Below the pieces are notes generated by a model that had not been told where the DNA came from, ran no database searches, and saw nothing but the letters and a program-made list of their open reading frames with translations. Positions 9,549 to 18,564 of a DNA stretch of 64,000 nt are shown here, in pieces; within the stretch, counting starts at the first letter, position 1; each line of letters opens with the position of its first letter. The translations under genes and the position numbers were made by a program. Source of the DNA: a virus; IMG/VR virus record IMGVR_UViG_3300019360_000007, positions 19,088-83,087 of that record; one strand, given 5' to 3'.

Positions 9549-10988
9549 CTAGAATGGGTTGAGAGTCGTCGGCGCGAAGGGATTGACGGCCTGCGACCCC
9601 GGAGACGGTACCGCGGTGGGACCGTTGAACGTCCGTGGATCGACGAGCGGGTCGAGGACGGCGGTGGAGGGAGCCGCGGAAGGGGCGAACGGGTCGACAG
9701 CGCTGGAGACGAACGGATTGATGGTGCGCATCGCGTTCGCCTCCTGGTTCGGAACGAAGGGAACTTGGCCGCGCTGGACCGAGCTGGGGCTGGGCATAGG
9801 AGGGGAAACGTACGGCCGGACGGCGCCGGACTGCGATCTGTCGAACATGAAGGACACCGTGAACTCGAAGCTGAAGTCCACGGCCCCGTGCTGCCTGCCC
9901 TCGTCGTAGCTGTACTGGAAGTTCTCGAACTGCCCCAGGTAGACGAACTGGTCGTAGGTGATCTCGACGTGGCCGATGAACAGGTGGGCCTCGGAGCGAG
10001 GCCTACCCGCGGTGTCGTAGATGTACCCGTTGTTCCTGTAGAACGTGAACAGCCCCATCAGATTCTGCCAAGCGGCCGAACTCCACTTGGACGCGTACTG
10101 ATACCCGCTGACTCCCACGGTCTCGAACGGGACGACCCCATGCGCCGTCGAGGCTTGACGAGCCGTCCCACGACTCCCGGCGACGAATCCGGCGGACCTA
10201 CCGGACACGCTCATCCTCACCTGCTCCTCGCCCCACGACTGGAAGACGTAATTGTACCTATTGCGGTCCTGGTAGACCTGCTTCTTCGCGTACGTGATGG
10301 TGAGGTTCTGGGGGTTGACGAGCAGGGTGAGCGCGGGCGTGACCGCGATGCGGTTGACCTGCACGATCACGTCCAGGGCTTGGATGAGGTCCGAGACCGC
10401 CGCCTGGTTCGCCTGTGACTGCTCGACCGCCAGTGGATCGAACTGGATCCCGTTGGCCGCGATCATCTTGTCGAGACGAGACAGAGTCGCCCCCCTGGTC
10501 GGTCCCGATGCGAAGAAATTGGACTGCCTGAACTGCCTGCGACGTTCCGTCACCTTGGAGAAGTTGTTCGACGCTCTGAGCGCCGTGTCGATGATCTCGA
10601 TGTTCTGGTCTCCCGTGATGGGCGGACGAGTACCCAGGAGAGCTTGACGAGCCTCCTCGATCTCGGCCGGCGACGATGTCGGGTCGGCAAGCACGGTGTC
10701 CAGGTTGCGCTGAGCATCCTCGAAGGCGAGCCGGAGAGGCCCGTCGAAAGCGCCGCTCGTCTGCGCCTGTCCTCGTCCGAGCAACGCGTCGAGGAGGATG
10801 TCGGGCGGCACGATCCTGAACGTGAATGGCGATCCGAGACGCGAGGACCGCAGACGCTGGAGAGTCCCGTCGACCGCGCTGGACTCGGCGGAGAGGGTGT
10901 TCGCGATCCAGTTGGGGCCCGTGTCCAGTCCAGCGTAGCTGCCGAGAGGTTGGAACTTCGTGAGAGATGTCTGGCTGGCGTCTGCCAC
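9549..10988 (-). CDS. Tail/baseplate protein with DPF/NPF tail (paralogue A)
   Basis: 479 residues. I chose the GTG at 10988 (VADASQTSLTKF), one base after the upstream stop; a longer frame would overlap that gene by 86 bases. The middle contains LLVNPQNLTITYAKKQVYQ followed by a WGEEQVRMSVSG stretch, matched in the next gene upstream by LVLHVNPRTMQLSYAKQ and WGDATEEISFEAATGGF. This NP..l.i.YaK.....WG...e.is pattern is familiar from phage baseplate or tail-end proteins. The C-terminal ~75 residues carry repeated DPF/NPF triplets. It probably belongs to the tail-tube end or baseplate core; the exact role is unknown. Confidence 0.7.
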   Translation of the reverse strand: MADASQTSLTKFQPLGSYAGLDTGPNWIANTLSAESSAVDGTLQRLRSSRLGSPFTFRIVPPDILLDALLGRGQAQTSGAFDGPLRLAFEDAQRNLDTVLADPTSSPAEIEEARQALLGTRPPITGDQNIEIIDTALRASNNFSKVTERRRQFRQSNFFASGPTRGATLSRLDKMIAANGIQFDPLAVEQSQANQAAVSDLIQALDVIVQVNRIAVTPALTLLVNPQNLTITYAKKQVYQDRNRYNYVFQSWGEEQVRMSVSGRSAGFVAGSRGTARQASTAHGVVPFETVGVSGYQYASKWSSAAWQNLMGLFTFYRNNGYIYDTAGRPRSEAHLFIGHVEITYDQFVYLGQFENFQYSYDEGRQHGAVDFSFEFTVSFMFDRSQSGAVRPYVSPPMPSPSSVQRGQVPFVPNQEANAMRTINPFVSSAVDPFAPSAAPSTAVLDPLVDPRTFNGPTAVPSPGSQAVNPFAPTTLNPF

Positions 10989-10989
10989 G

Positions 10990-11763
10990 TCAGGACTCCT
11001 CGAACGGGTTGATGGTCGTGGGAAAGGACACGGCCGTGGGGCCCGAGAATGCGCGTGGATCTCCCACGAATGGGTCAAGGAGCGCAGTGGAGGGAGAACC
11101 CGCCGCCTCGCTTTCGCCCGTCGAGAGCGTGGAGGCTGGACCCAGGGATACGGGCCTGGCCGACTGGAACCTCATGATCTCGCGGTCGATGAGGAACCGG
11201 GCGCTGAGGTTGAACTGGTACGGGGTCTCGGCCGCCTCGGCCACGGTGAACTGGCCATCGAACCACCCGATGTGCGACGCGCCGTCGAACGTGATCTTGA
11301 TGTACCCCTGCGCGGCGATGTTCCCGAAGACATCGTAGATGGCCCCGTTGTTGTGAAACAGCGCCAGGAGGTCGAGGTACTTGTCGTAGGCTATGGTCTC
11401 CCGGCGTCCCTGATCTCCCGAGGATGATCCGCCGATGTTGGACAGGCCCGTGTAGAGCCGCATGAATCCCCCAGTCGCCGCCTCGAAGGAAATCTCCTCG
11501 GTGGCGTCCCCCCAGTGGAACTCGACGAACCCGGCCCTGGTCTGCACGCGCTCGATCTGCTTCGCGTAGCTGAGTTGCATCGTTCTCGGGTTCACGTGGA
11601 GGACGAGGCGAAGGCCTCCAGCGACCTGATCGAGCAGACTGGTCTCCCTGTCCGGGAGGAGGATGTCGAAGATGACAGGGCGGCGACCTCGCCTGGGCCC
11701 TCCCTCCTCGCCCTTGAGAGGACCTGAGAACGCTCCTCGGAAGACTGGAAGCTGGCTAGGCAT
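10990..11763 (-). CDS. Tail/baseplate protein with DPF/NPF tail (paralogue B)
   Basis: 257 residues; the ATG at 11763 overlaps the tape-measure stop by 8 bases. It is a shorter relative of the following gene: both have the NP....YaK...WG core, a box like YDKYLDLLALFHNNGAIYD (YRNNGYIYD in the other), a strand pair IKITFDGASHIGWFDGQF, and the same C-terminal tail PSTALLDPFVGDPRAF.GPTAV...NPF. The duplication and position next to the tape measure fit baseplate-tube initiator proteins analogous to T4 gp48/gp54, but this is analogy, not a family match. Confidence 0.7.
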   Translation of the reverse strand: MPSQLPVFRGAFSGPLKGEEGGPRRGRRPVIFDILLPDRETSLLDQVAGGLRLVLHVNPRTMQLSYAKQIERVQTRAGFVEFHWGDATEEISFEAATGGFMRLYTGLSNIGGSSSGDQGRRETIAYDKYLDLLALFHNNGAIYDVFGNIAAQGYIKITFDGASHIGWFDGQFTVAEAAETPYQFNLSARFLIDREIMRFQSARPVSLGPASTLSTGESEAAGSPSTALLDPFVGDPRAFSGPTAVSFPTTINPFEES

Positions 11764-14700
11764 TGCCGGTCGCCCTCAACGCGCGCATGACGGTGCTGTA
11801 GATTCGTCGCTGGTCCCCGCCGTGGATGTTGACGTTGACCGTCCCGCGCGTCCGTGGGCCGCCCGCCATGCCCGTCGCGATGGGTCCTCCAGGACGCATG
11901 GCCATCACCGTGTCGCGCTCGTCGGTGATGATGGGCCGTCCACCTCCAGCCGGCAGGATGAGGTCCTTGGCCGCTTGGGCCGTCTCAAACACTTGGAGAT
12001 TCTTGAGATCGTTTGCTTTGCGCGCCGTGTCCAGCGTGGCGACGGCGATCTCCGCTAGATTGACGTTCGCCTCCTGCTGAAGCTGCTTCGTCGGATCCGA
12101 GGCCTCCTGCATCGCCTGTCCAACCGCATCTCGGACACGCTCAAAGAACTGTTCTTGCGTCTCCCCTACATAGGTCTGGCCGGCTGCCTCTGCCGCTCGT
12201 TCCTGCACTCGCAGACCCTGGGTGGTCGTCATGCCCGACGCCATGGTCACCCGCCGCGCGAAATCCTTCGCGGCCTCGGTCCACTGCGTCTCGAACTTGT
12301 TCTCGATGGTATCCGGCATGTCCTCCATCATCGCCATCATCTCCTCGTACCCGGCACTGAGGTTGGGCGAGATGGCCTCCAAGGCCATTCCCTGTTCTCG
12401 CATCTTCTCCTCGATCGCAAGGAGGATCTGGCTGGTGTACATCCCCTCGGTGTCCATGTGCGACAGGATCTCCGACCCTCTCTCAGCAGTCTCGCCCATG
12501 TGTCTCATGTCCTCGTTAGCCTGTGCCAGAACCTCGATCTGGTCGTCGAAGCCTTTCTTGAGAATGGGATCCTGCGTCCCCTCCCTGGACTTCTGCAGAC
12601 CCTGGATGAGCTTGTTGTTGGCCTCGATCGCATTGGTCACGTCGGTCTGCGTCTTGGCCAAGTTTCGCTCGACCGTGGCACGTCCCTTGACCCCCGGATC
12701 TTCCGGGCTGAAGACGTGCCACCAGTCGAGGAAGCTCATCCAGAAGTCGTGGACCTCTTTCCATATCTTATTGAGGATCTTGGCGATGTTCGCCTCCAGC
12801 ACGTTGGACAGCTTCTCCGTGTTCTGCGATATTTGCCGCGCGAGTTCGATGTCCTCGGACACCGCTTGTCCTGCGGCCTTCTGGTATCGGTCGTTCTGCG
12901 CGAGCATCAGGCCCTGCTCGTCCGTGACCTGCTTGCCAAGAATGACTGTGTTCGACTTGGAGTCGAAAGTCGCACCGACGATCTCGCCTGTCTGGGTGAC
13001 AACGGCCCCGTACAGCTCGGCCATCGCTCGCATATCCTCGTTGGCGATCTTTTGCTGTCCGCTCTGTATTCGACCCTGAATCGCCCGAAGCGACTTCAAA
13101 TCGGCGGCTGTGGCCCTGGAGGCGTCGATCAACGCATCGAGCTGCTTCCCGGAAAATCCCGTGACCTGCTCGGCGGCAGCCCGTCCTGGGGCTCCCTCCT
13201 CCGCGATGAAGCGGTGGAGCATCCGACCCGAGAAGACCTGGCTCTGCGTGAGCATCGCCAGCGTCGCGGCCGGTCCGACCCGACCCATCGCCTCGACTTG
13301 CTGTCCCAGGTCACCCTGGCCTGCCTGGATCGTCTCAATCAGGTTGTCCATCCGCTGGACCATCTCCGGCTCGTACCCGATCCGCTTGAGCTTGGCCATC
13401 AGCTTCTCCCGCTCCTCCTCTCCCATCTTCCCGAGACTCTTGACCAGAGAAGCTCCGCTCGTGATGCCCGCCTTCTCCCAGAGATTCTTGTCGGAGAGAT
13501 TCTTGGTGAGGTCTGCGTAGATCCCCTCGGCCTCGGCCTCGGCCACGTCGGCGAATATGCGGGCCGTCTCGGCCTGACCCGTAAGCAAGATCTGCTTGAG
13601 GCGAGCCTCCGTGGTCGCGTCCGTCCACGTATTGGTGAGGGACTTGAACAGCTCGACTCCGGCCGTCTCCCCCATGATGTTGCTCAGGTACTTGAGCATC
13701 TTGCCCGCCTCCTCAAGGCGCACGGCGTAGAAGCCCATGCCCGACGTGGCCTCGAGGATCGTCGAGTAGAATCGTTTCGTGGAGAATCCGGACAGCGCCG
13801 CCTCTCGGTGGACGGTCGAGAGTCCCTCGGCGATCTGGCCGAGACCTACGCCGAAGTCGTTGGCGAGATCCCCCATATTGGTGCCCACCATCTGCAGGTC
13901 GATACCGAACAGCTTCGAGTACGTGATGGCCAGCTCGGCCGCGTCCGCGTAGTCGTGCATGTTCGCCGCGCCCCGGTCTATCTCCTCTCGCATCTTCCTG
14001 AACTGGTAGTTCGCCTCGTTCATCGCCCCGAGCACGCGGAACATGTCCTGTGCATTGACGCGGAACCCATTGATCTTGCTGGCGGCGTCCGTGATCTGCG
14101 TGCGAATCGTCTCCAGTTCCTGACCGAAGCGCTGCCCGGCCTCCACGGGTCGTCCTCCGATGCCGAAGTCTGCAATGCCCGCCGTGTCTGCGATGGCCTT
14201 GTTCATCTCAACGATGCGGTCGTTGAGGTCCATGAACAGCTTGACCAGGGCCATGACGGCCCCGGCCACGGCAGCTATCGCCACGAGGGCACCCCCGAAA
14301 CCGGCCACGGCCCTTCCGGCAACGGCCATCCCTCTGGCCTGGGTGGGGTCGACCTCCCTGATCCTCCGTGCTCTATCCTGTTCCGCTCGTCCTCGCTGCT
14401 GAATTCTCCCAGCGATCCCTCGACCGAGACCCAATATTCCCTCGGGCGAAGATATCCCCGCCTGGATCTCCTGGACAGAGTCCTTGAAAGCGTCGGCGCT
14501 CTCGCTGAATGTCCTGACCTGACGTCTGCTCATCGCCTCAAATGCTTCGGCCTGAGCCTCGACCTCACGGGCAAATCGCTTGGACCTTTGATCGAGCGTG
14601 CGCTCGATCTTCTCGGCCTCGGCGACCTTCCCCTCAAGCATGAGCTTGTGCCACTTCTCTGCGGCACCGATGATGTTCGTGTCGAGAAACTTCCTGATGG

Positions 14701-14887
14701 CCTCCCCTGATCGCCCTGAGGCAAGCGCGAGCTTCATACCGTCGGACATCCCCGACGCGACCTTGCGTTTCACGTCGGCGGCGAAGTCCTTGGCCGCTTC
14801 ACTCAGGCCTCGCCCGAGATTGTTGACGACGTCGTCGATCGATTTCTTGTCGAAAAGGAATTCGGCTACAATGCGGGGATTCGCCAC
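11756..14887 (-). CDS. Tape measure protein
   Basis: 1043 residues, GTG start at 14887 preceded by GGGGAGGA eight bases upstream. It is long and mostly helical, with coiled-coil stretches (EAEKIERTLDQRSKRFAREV), a hydrophobic segment at about 198-220 (GALVAIAAVAGAVMALVKLF) of the type found in tape measures, and a Gly-rich C-terminus. It lies between chaperone-like genes and baseplate genes, the standard place for the tail-length ruler. It would fill the tail tube during assembly and exit at DNA ejection. The length predicts a tail of about 150 nm at ~1.5 A per residue (a rule of thumb for tape measures). Confidence 0.85.
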   Translation of the reverse strand: MANPRIVAEFLFDKKSIDDVVNNLGRGLSEAAKDFAADVKRKVASGMSDGMKLALASGRSGEAIRKFLDTNIIGAAEKWHKLMLEGKVAEAEKIERTLDQRSKRFAREVEAQAEAFEAMSRRQVRTFSESADAFKDSVQEIQAGISSPEGILGLGRGIAGRIQQRGRAEQDRARRIREVDPTQARGMAVAGRAVAGFGGALVAIAAVAGAVMALVKLFMDLNDRIVEMNKAIADTAGIADFGIGGRPVEAGQRFGQELETIRTQITDAASKINGFRVNAQDMFRVLGAMNEANYQFRKMREEIDRGAANMHDYADAAELAITYSKLFGIDLQMVGTNMGDLANDFGVGLGQIAEGLSTVHREAALSGFSTKRFYSTILEATSGMGFYAVRLEEAGKMLKYLSNIMGETAGVELFKSLTNTWTDATTEARLKQILLTGQAETARIFADVAEAEAEGIYADLTKNLSDKNLWEKAGITSGASLVKSLGKMGEEEREKLMAKLKRIGYEPEMVQRMDNLIETIQAGQGDLGQQVEAMGRVGPAATLAMLTQSQVFSGRMLHRFIAEEGAPGRAAAEQVTGFSGKQLDALIDASRATAADLKSLRAIQGRIQSGQQKIANEDMRAMAELYGAVVTQTGEIVGATFDSKSNTVILGKQVTDEQGLMLAQNDRYQKAAGQAVSEDIELARQISQNTEKLSNVLEANIAKILNKIWKEVHDFWMSFLDWWHVFSPEDPGVKGRATVERNLAKTQTDVTNAIEANNKLIQGLQKSREGTQDPILKKGFDDQIEVLAQANEDMRHMGETAERGSEILSHMDTEGMYTSQILLAIEEKMREQGMALEAISPNLSAGYEEMMAMMEDMPDTIENKFETQWTEAAKDFARRVTMASGMTTTQGLRVQERAAEAAGQTYVGETQEQFFERVRDAVGQAMQEASDPTKQLQQEANVNLAEIAVATLDTARKANDLKNLQVFETAQAAKDLILPAGGGRPIITDERDTVMAMRPGGPIATGMAGGPRTRGTVNVNIHGGDQRRIYSTVMRALRATGNA

Positions 14888-14890
14888 GGC

Positions 14891-16129
14891 CTATTCCTCC
14901 CCACCATCGCCATCGAAGGATGCTGTAGGCCGTCTGCGCTCTATGTTCTCCTGAAGCGTTCTCCGATCCTCGTCAGGGCGGACGAGCATGCGTAACATCT
15001 CAGGATCCGCAGATACGTCGGGCGAAATGTGCCCCGCGTCATCGACCTTGAGGGTTCCCGACGAGGGTCTCGACTTGATGTACTTGTCGTATGCCCTGTT
15101 GTGAGTGTTGTCGAGGAGAACGCGTGAGCCCGGGAGTCGGTCTCTCAATCTCGCGATCAGCTCCCGACCAGCGTCGCCCGACAGCGGGACCATCTGCGAC
15201 CTGGGAACGCCTTCCTCGTCGAGCGCTCTCTGCAGAGCGCGCTGGCTATCGATCGCCTCCGCGCGGCGGCGCTCGACGTCGTTCCGGATCTTGTCCTTGA
15301 CAGACTCCACGACAAGGTCGTGGTCGTCTTTAATCCCGAGGACCCAGCGACGCATTTCCTCGCGCATCTCCTCGGGACTCTCGGCTTGACGGAACTCCTG
15401 GAACGCACGTTTCTTCGCCCGCGGAGCACCGTCCCGCTTCGGTTTGAGCACGCCCGTGGCCTCGTAATAGACGCGATCCATCGTAGCCTGACGTTGGCGG
15501 CGGCGATCGGCGTCCCGCTTCGAGTCCTGCGCCGCGATCTTCTTGACTCCTTTGGGGGCGTGGGGTCCGACAAGGAACTTGGCGATGGCCCACTCGTAAT
15601 CGTTGGCCTCTCTTTCGTCCTCCAGGTTATTGAAGTACGTCCACACGCGTCTCACTGGATTGGTCCCGAGGCAGACCCCGTGCAGACTTCTTCCCTCGGC
15701 GACTCGGTTACGTTCGGCCGTCCAGAGCAGTCTGGACTCCGCCTCGTAAATGAACGCCTCCACCCTCTCCGTCGCCTCGTGTACCTGATTCATCAGGGCA
15801 GTCACAATCGCGTTGAGATCATCGAGCACCGTCACGGGGATCTGACGACACATCTCGTACAGGCGGTAGATAGCCTCGTCGTCACCGAGAACGACCTGAC
15901 CATCGACCATCCATGTGGCCGATGCAACGAGCCACGCGCTCCAATCTCGAGGCGTCGTACCCCATGTTCTCGTCCTCAGGATGAACCAGTCGTCATCGCT
16001 CAGGGAGCGCAACACGAGGCGTGTCCCGCTTACCGCCACGTGATGGAGCAGGAACCCAGGGTAGACCAGGGCCCGAACTCCCTCGTAGATCCGGTGGCGC
16101 TGCTCGGGGCCGGTGACGGCAAGCTGCAT
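14891..16129 (-). CDS. Tail assembly chaperone-like protein, second partner
   Basis: 412 residues, ATG at 16129 (MQLAVTGPEQRHRIYEG). The N-terminal half is helical with many Trp, Arg and Glu; the C-terminal half is highly charged (KRDADRRRQRQATMDR). It lies just upstream of the tape measure (3-base gap), where the longer product of the tail assembly chaperone pair is usually encoded. It is in the same reading frame as the upstream chaperone-like gene, separated by TAG plus one GCC codon, and lacks a clear ribosome binding site, so it may be made by coupling or amber readthrough. The function is inferred from order only. Confidence 0.65.
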   Translation of the reverse strand: MQLAVTGPEQRHRIYEGVRALVYPGFLLHHVAVSGTRLVLRSLSDDDWFILRTRTWGTTPRDWSAWLVASATWMVDGQVVLGDDEAIYRLYEMCRQIPVTVLDDLNAIVTALMNQVHEATERVEAFIYEAESRLLWTAERNRVAEGRSLHGVCLGTNPVRRVWTYFNNLEDEREANDYEWAIAKFLVGPHAPKGVKKIAAQDSKRDADRRRQRQATMDRVYYEATGVLKPKRDGAPRAKKRAFQEFRQAESPEEMREEMRRWVLGIKDDHDLVVESVKDKIRNDVERRRAEAIDSQRALQRALDEEGVPRSQMVPLSGDAGRELIARLRDRLPGSRVLLDNTHNRAYDKYIKSRPSSGTLKVDDAGHISPDVSADPEMLRMLVRPDEDRRTLQENIERRRPTASFDGDGGEE

Positions 16130-16132
16130 GGC

Positions 16133-17410
16133 CTACGGCTCGCCCGGACCCCTGAACCGCTCGTTCCTTGCGCCAGGGGTGGGATTCACAGTCGGAGGAT
16201 CGTTGCCACGTCCGTGCGCGTTGGGTCTGTCTAGCGTCTGCGCGGGCATTTTGAAGACCGGCTTGCCGTGAAGCTGGACGGGCGGGTCCTGTCCCGACCG
16301 GGGGGGCTGCGGCTTCCCGGTCCTGACTGCTCCCGCCCGACCATCGACGAGAGCATCGTTGATGTTGCTCGCAGCCCGCATCCCCTCCGTTCGCGTGTCG
16401 AGCGACGTCGCTTGTGGGCGTCCTCCGCGACGCTGGGCCTCTCGGGCCTGCGCCGCGCGGTCGGCCGTCGTGGGGAGCCCTGCTTCAGCCCGCGCGTTCT
16501 CGTGCTCCTGACGAGCACGTTGGCGCTCTTGGTGCTGCTGTCGGAGCAGCGCCTGTCGTCTCGTTTCGCTCCGCAATGCCTCGTCGGGATCCGTGGGATC
16601 GAAAAACGAATCCCCATCGTGAGGCAGCGGGATCCCAGTCTCCTCGGGAACTTGCGTCGTGGACGGGACCTGTGGTCCTGCCGCCGGAGATGACGGCTCC
16701 TGGGATCGCGCCGGAGCCGTCGCCGCCGCGGGCACAGCGGAACGACGTCCAGGCGCCCGCTCTGGGGGAGGTTCGGACTCGGGAGCGGGCTCAAGCAGAT
16801 CGTCCACGGCCTTCTGGACCGCCTCCACGGCCGATGTGTCCGGGGAGGTCGGCCTCGGACCGCCGGGAGTTCTTCCGTCCTGCTTGGCCTTGGTGTCGCG
16901 GAGTTCCTTGATGCGCTTCTCCAGCCTGGTGATCTCCTCCTCGACATCAATCGGCTCAAACTTGATGCTGCGCGACGCATTGATCTCAATGCGCCCGACG
17001 AGTTCACCGTACTTGGCGAACACCTCCGTCAGCATGGTCCTCGACCACTCGCGCGCGATCATGTCTCTGATCGCCTCCCACTTCGGGACGGACACGCTCT
17101 TGCCACCGTCGAGTTCCCCCGTCTCGATGTACTCGACACCTCGAAGGTCGAGATCACCGATCTGGACCAGCGAGAACCCCAGAGCCGCATGACGCATGCG
17201 GTCCATGAAGTCTGTGAATGCGGCTTGGTCCGGTTTCTTCTCGGACCCCGTCTCCATCGCGGCCTGAGCGTACCGCTGGACCTCTGTCTCCTGGTCGGGA
17301 CGAAGGGCTCTCAGGGTGATCTGAAGACCTTGTGCCTCAAACGTGAATTCAAGGTCGCGGATGCTCTCGACTCTGGTGATCGCGGCCTCTAGGGCCTTCA
17401 GGTTGACCAT
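16133..17410 (-). CDS. Tail assembly chaperone-like protein, first partner
   Basis: 425 residues; the ATG at 17410 is preferred over a GTG 12 bases upstream because GGAG lies 7-8 bases before it. Residues 1-150 look like a compact domain (LEFTFEAQGLQITLRALRP) typical of small tail chaperones, followed by a coiled coil (EEEITRLEKRIKELRD) and a long Pro/Ala/Arg/Gln-rich, probably disordered tail of ~230 residues. It sits after the tail tube gene and before the tape measure. It ends CCG TAG GCC ATG, directly in frame with the next gene. Role inferred from gene order and the N-terminal domain appearance. Confidence 0.6.
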   Translation of the reverse strand: MVNLKALEAAITRVESIRDLEFTFEAQGLQITLRALRPDQETEVQRYAQAAMETGSEKKPDQAAFTDFMDRMRHAALGFSLVQIGDLDLRGVEYIETGELDGGKSVSVPKWEAIRDMIAREWSRTMLTEVFAKYGELVGRIEINASRSIKFEPIDVEEEITRLEKRIKELRDTKAKQDGRTPGGPRPTSPDTSAVEAVQKAVDDLLEPAPESEPPPERAPGRRSAVPAAATAPARSQEPSSPAAGPQVPSTTQVPEETGIPLPHDGDSFFDPTDPDEALRSETRRQALLRQQHQERQRARQEHENARAEAGLPTTADRAAQAREAQRRGGRPQATSLDTRTEGMRAASNINDALVDGRAGAVRTGKPQPPRSGQDPPVQLHGKPVFKMPAQTLDRPNAHGRGNDPPTVNPTPGARNERFRGPGEP

Positions 17411-17613
17411 GACTCTCTCCACATCGTGGTGGAGCAGGTCGGTGGATCGTGCTCACAGCGCAAACGATTCACATGTGTGAGTGCCCGTGTACATGTACGT
17501 CTGACCGTCCCACGTTGGGGAGGATGCGGACAGCTCGAAGTGGGATTCTTGCATTCCCATCTGATTCACGTTCACGTCTGCGTCTGTGACGCTTCCACCG
17601 ATTGCTCGGGTTG

Positions 17614-17633
17614 AAAAACCCCCTGGCGGGAGG
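17614..17633 (-). terminator. Candidate intrinsic terminator after tail tube gene
   Basis: On the minus strand the sequence reads CCTCC, loop CGCCA, GGGGG, then TTTTT, a short stem (one G-T pair) followed by a U run, 44 bases downstream of the tail tube stop. It could attenuate transcription so that chaperone and tape-measure genes are made at lower levels than the tube. The rest of the 266-base gap (17411-17676) shows no gene; it holds several short palindromes around ACATGT. Confidence 0.55.
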
Positions 17634-17676
17634 CGCTGGCTTGGGCAGGATCACGAGACCGTACCCGAGAACTGGA

Positions 17677-18468
17677 CTAGACCGTCACGAAGTCGGAGGC
17701 GGCTCTCTGATCGCCCACGTTGTAGCGCACCGAGCCGACCTGGCCGATGGTCGGGTCGTTGCCGGTGGCGAGGAACTCGCCGTACTCGGACGAGAAGTCG
17801 TGCACGTCGGAGATCGTGATGTCCCCGGTCTCCATGAGCATGCCAGTGTCGCGGCCCAGGTTCGTCAGAGACCACGAGTTGAACCAGCACGTCTCGTAGA
17901 GCGTGATGATGGCCGTGTGGCCGCGCAGGTCGCCGGGGAAGTTGTTCGGGTCGTTCGTGACCTGCGGGTAGGTGATCTCCTTGACGCCGCCGTCGAAGGT
18001 CCCGCCCCCGCCGTTGAACCCGACTCCGGCCTGTCCGGTGAGGTCGAAGTCCGCCAGCGTGGAGAAGACGAGCTGCTGCTCCACGTCGAACGGCCAGCGA
18101 TGGTGACGCAGGGAGCGCACCGGTCCGCTGATCCCGCCCGCGTAGCCAGTCGCCTGCCAGAGGTTCGAGAGGTAGAGGAGAGCCCGCTCGAAGCCGGCAG
18201 TCATCGCCTCGGTCACGCTCGGGACGAGCTCGGCGATCATGTCGCCGAAGCCGATGCCGCGGAGAGTGTCGATGGTGCGCGTCTCGTTCGGGGTGAAGCT
18301 CGACAGCACGCCCATCTGGAACAGGAGGTTCGCGTCGCTGCCGTAGGCCGGCGTCAAGACGCGGACCTTCTGGCTGACTGCCGTCCTCGTCTGCGGCGAC
18401 GTGCCGTAGTCGTAGATGTAGCTGGAGCCCTGAACTCCCTGCGCCGGGTTGAGGTCTTTGTTGGCCAT
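17677..18468 (-). CDS. Tail tube protein
   Basis: 263 residues, ATG at 18468 with AGGAAGG seven bases upstream, one of the best ribosome sites in the window. It is a beta-rich protein with Gly and aromatic residues and balanced composition (TDPNN-type turns, GVGFNGGGGTFDGGVKEITY). Size, the strong start, the terminator behind it and the position between the sheath region and chaperones/tape measure all fit the major tube subunit inside a contractile sheath. There is no direct motif, so the call depends on context. Confidence 0.65.
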   Translation of the reverse strand: MANKDLNPAQGVQGSSYIYDYGTSPQTRTAVSQKVRVLTPAYGSDANLLFQMGVLSSFTPNETRTIDTLRGIGFGDMIAELVPSVTEAMTAGFERALLYLSNLWQATGYAGGISGPVRSLRHHRWPFDVEQQLVFSTLADFDLTGQAGVGFNGGGGTFDGGVKEITYPQVTNDPNNFPGDLRGHTAIITLYETCWFNSWSLTNLGRDTGMLMETGDITISDVHDFSSEYGEFLATGNDPTIGQVGSVRYNVGDQRAASDFVTV

Positions 18469-18557
18469 GATCGCCTTCCTCTCGTCAGGCGGCCGACCCC
18501 GGGGGGCCGTTCACCGCGCAAAGTGGGGACGAGGGAGTCCCCTCCGAGAGAGAGGCG

Positions 18558-18564
18558 CCTATAG
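18558..18564 (-). promoter_or_regulatory. CTATAGG motif, candidate promoter for tail tube
   Basis: Minus-strand CTATAGG overlaps the stop of the Nudix gene, 90 bases before the tail tube start. The same heptamer, or one very close to it, occurs upstream of the FmdB gene at 32459 and of the paralogue cluster at 55461. It could be a promoter core, but no -35 box is evident. Confidence 0.3.

Noticed and set aside
16133-17410. Stop-codon reassignment (TAG as sense)
   Set aside because: Several genes, including the sheath and tape measure, end correctly at TAG at natural C-termini, so a standard code fits; only the chaperone pair is ambiguous.
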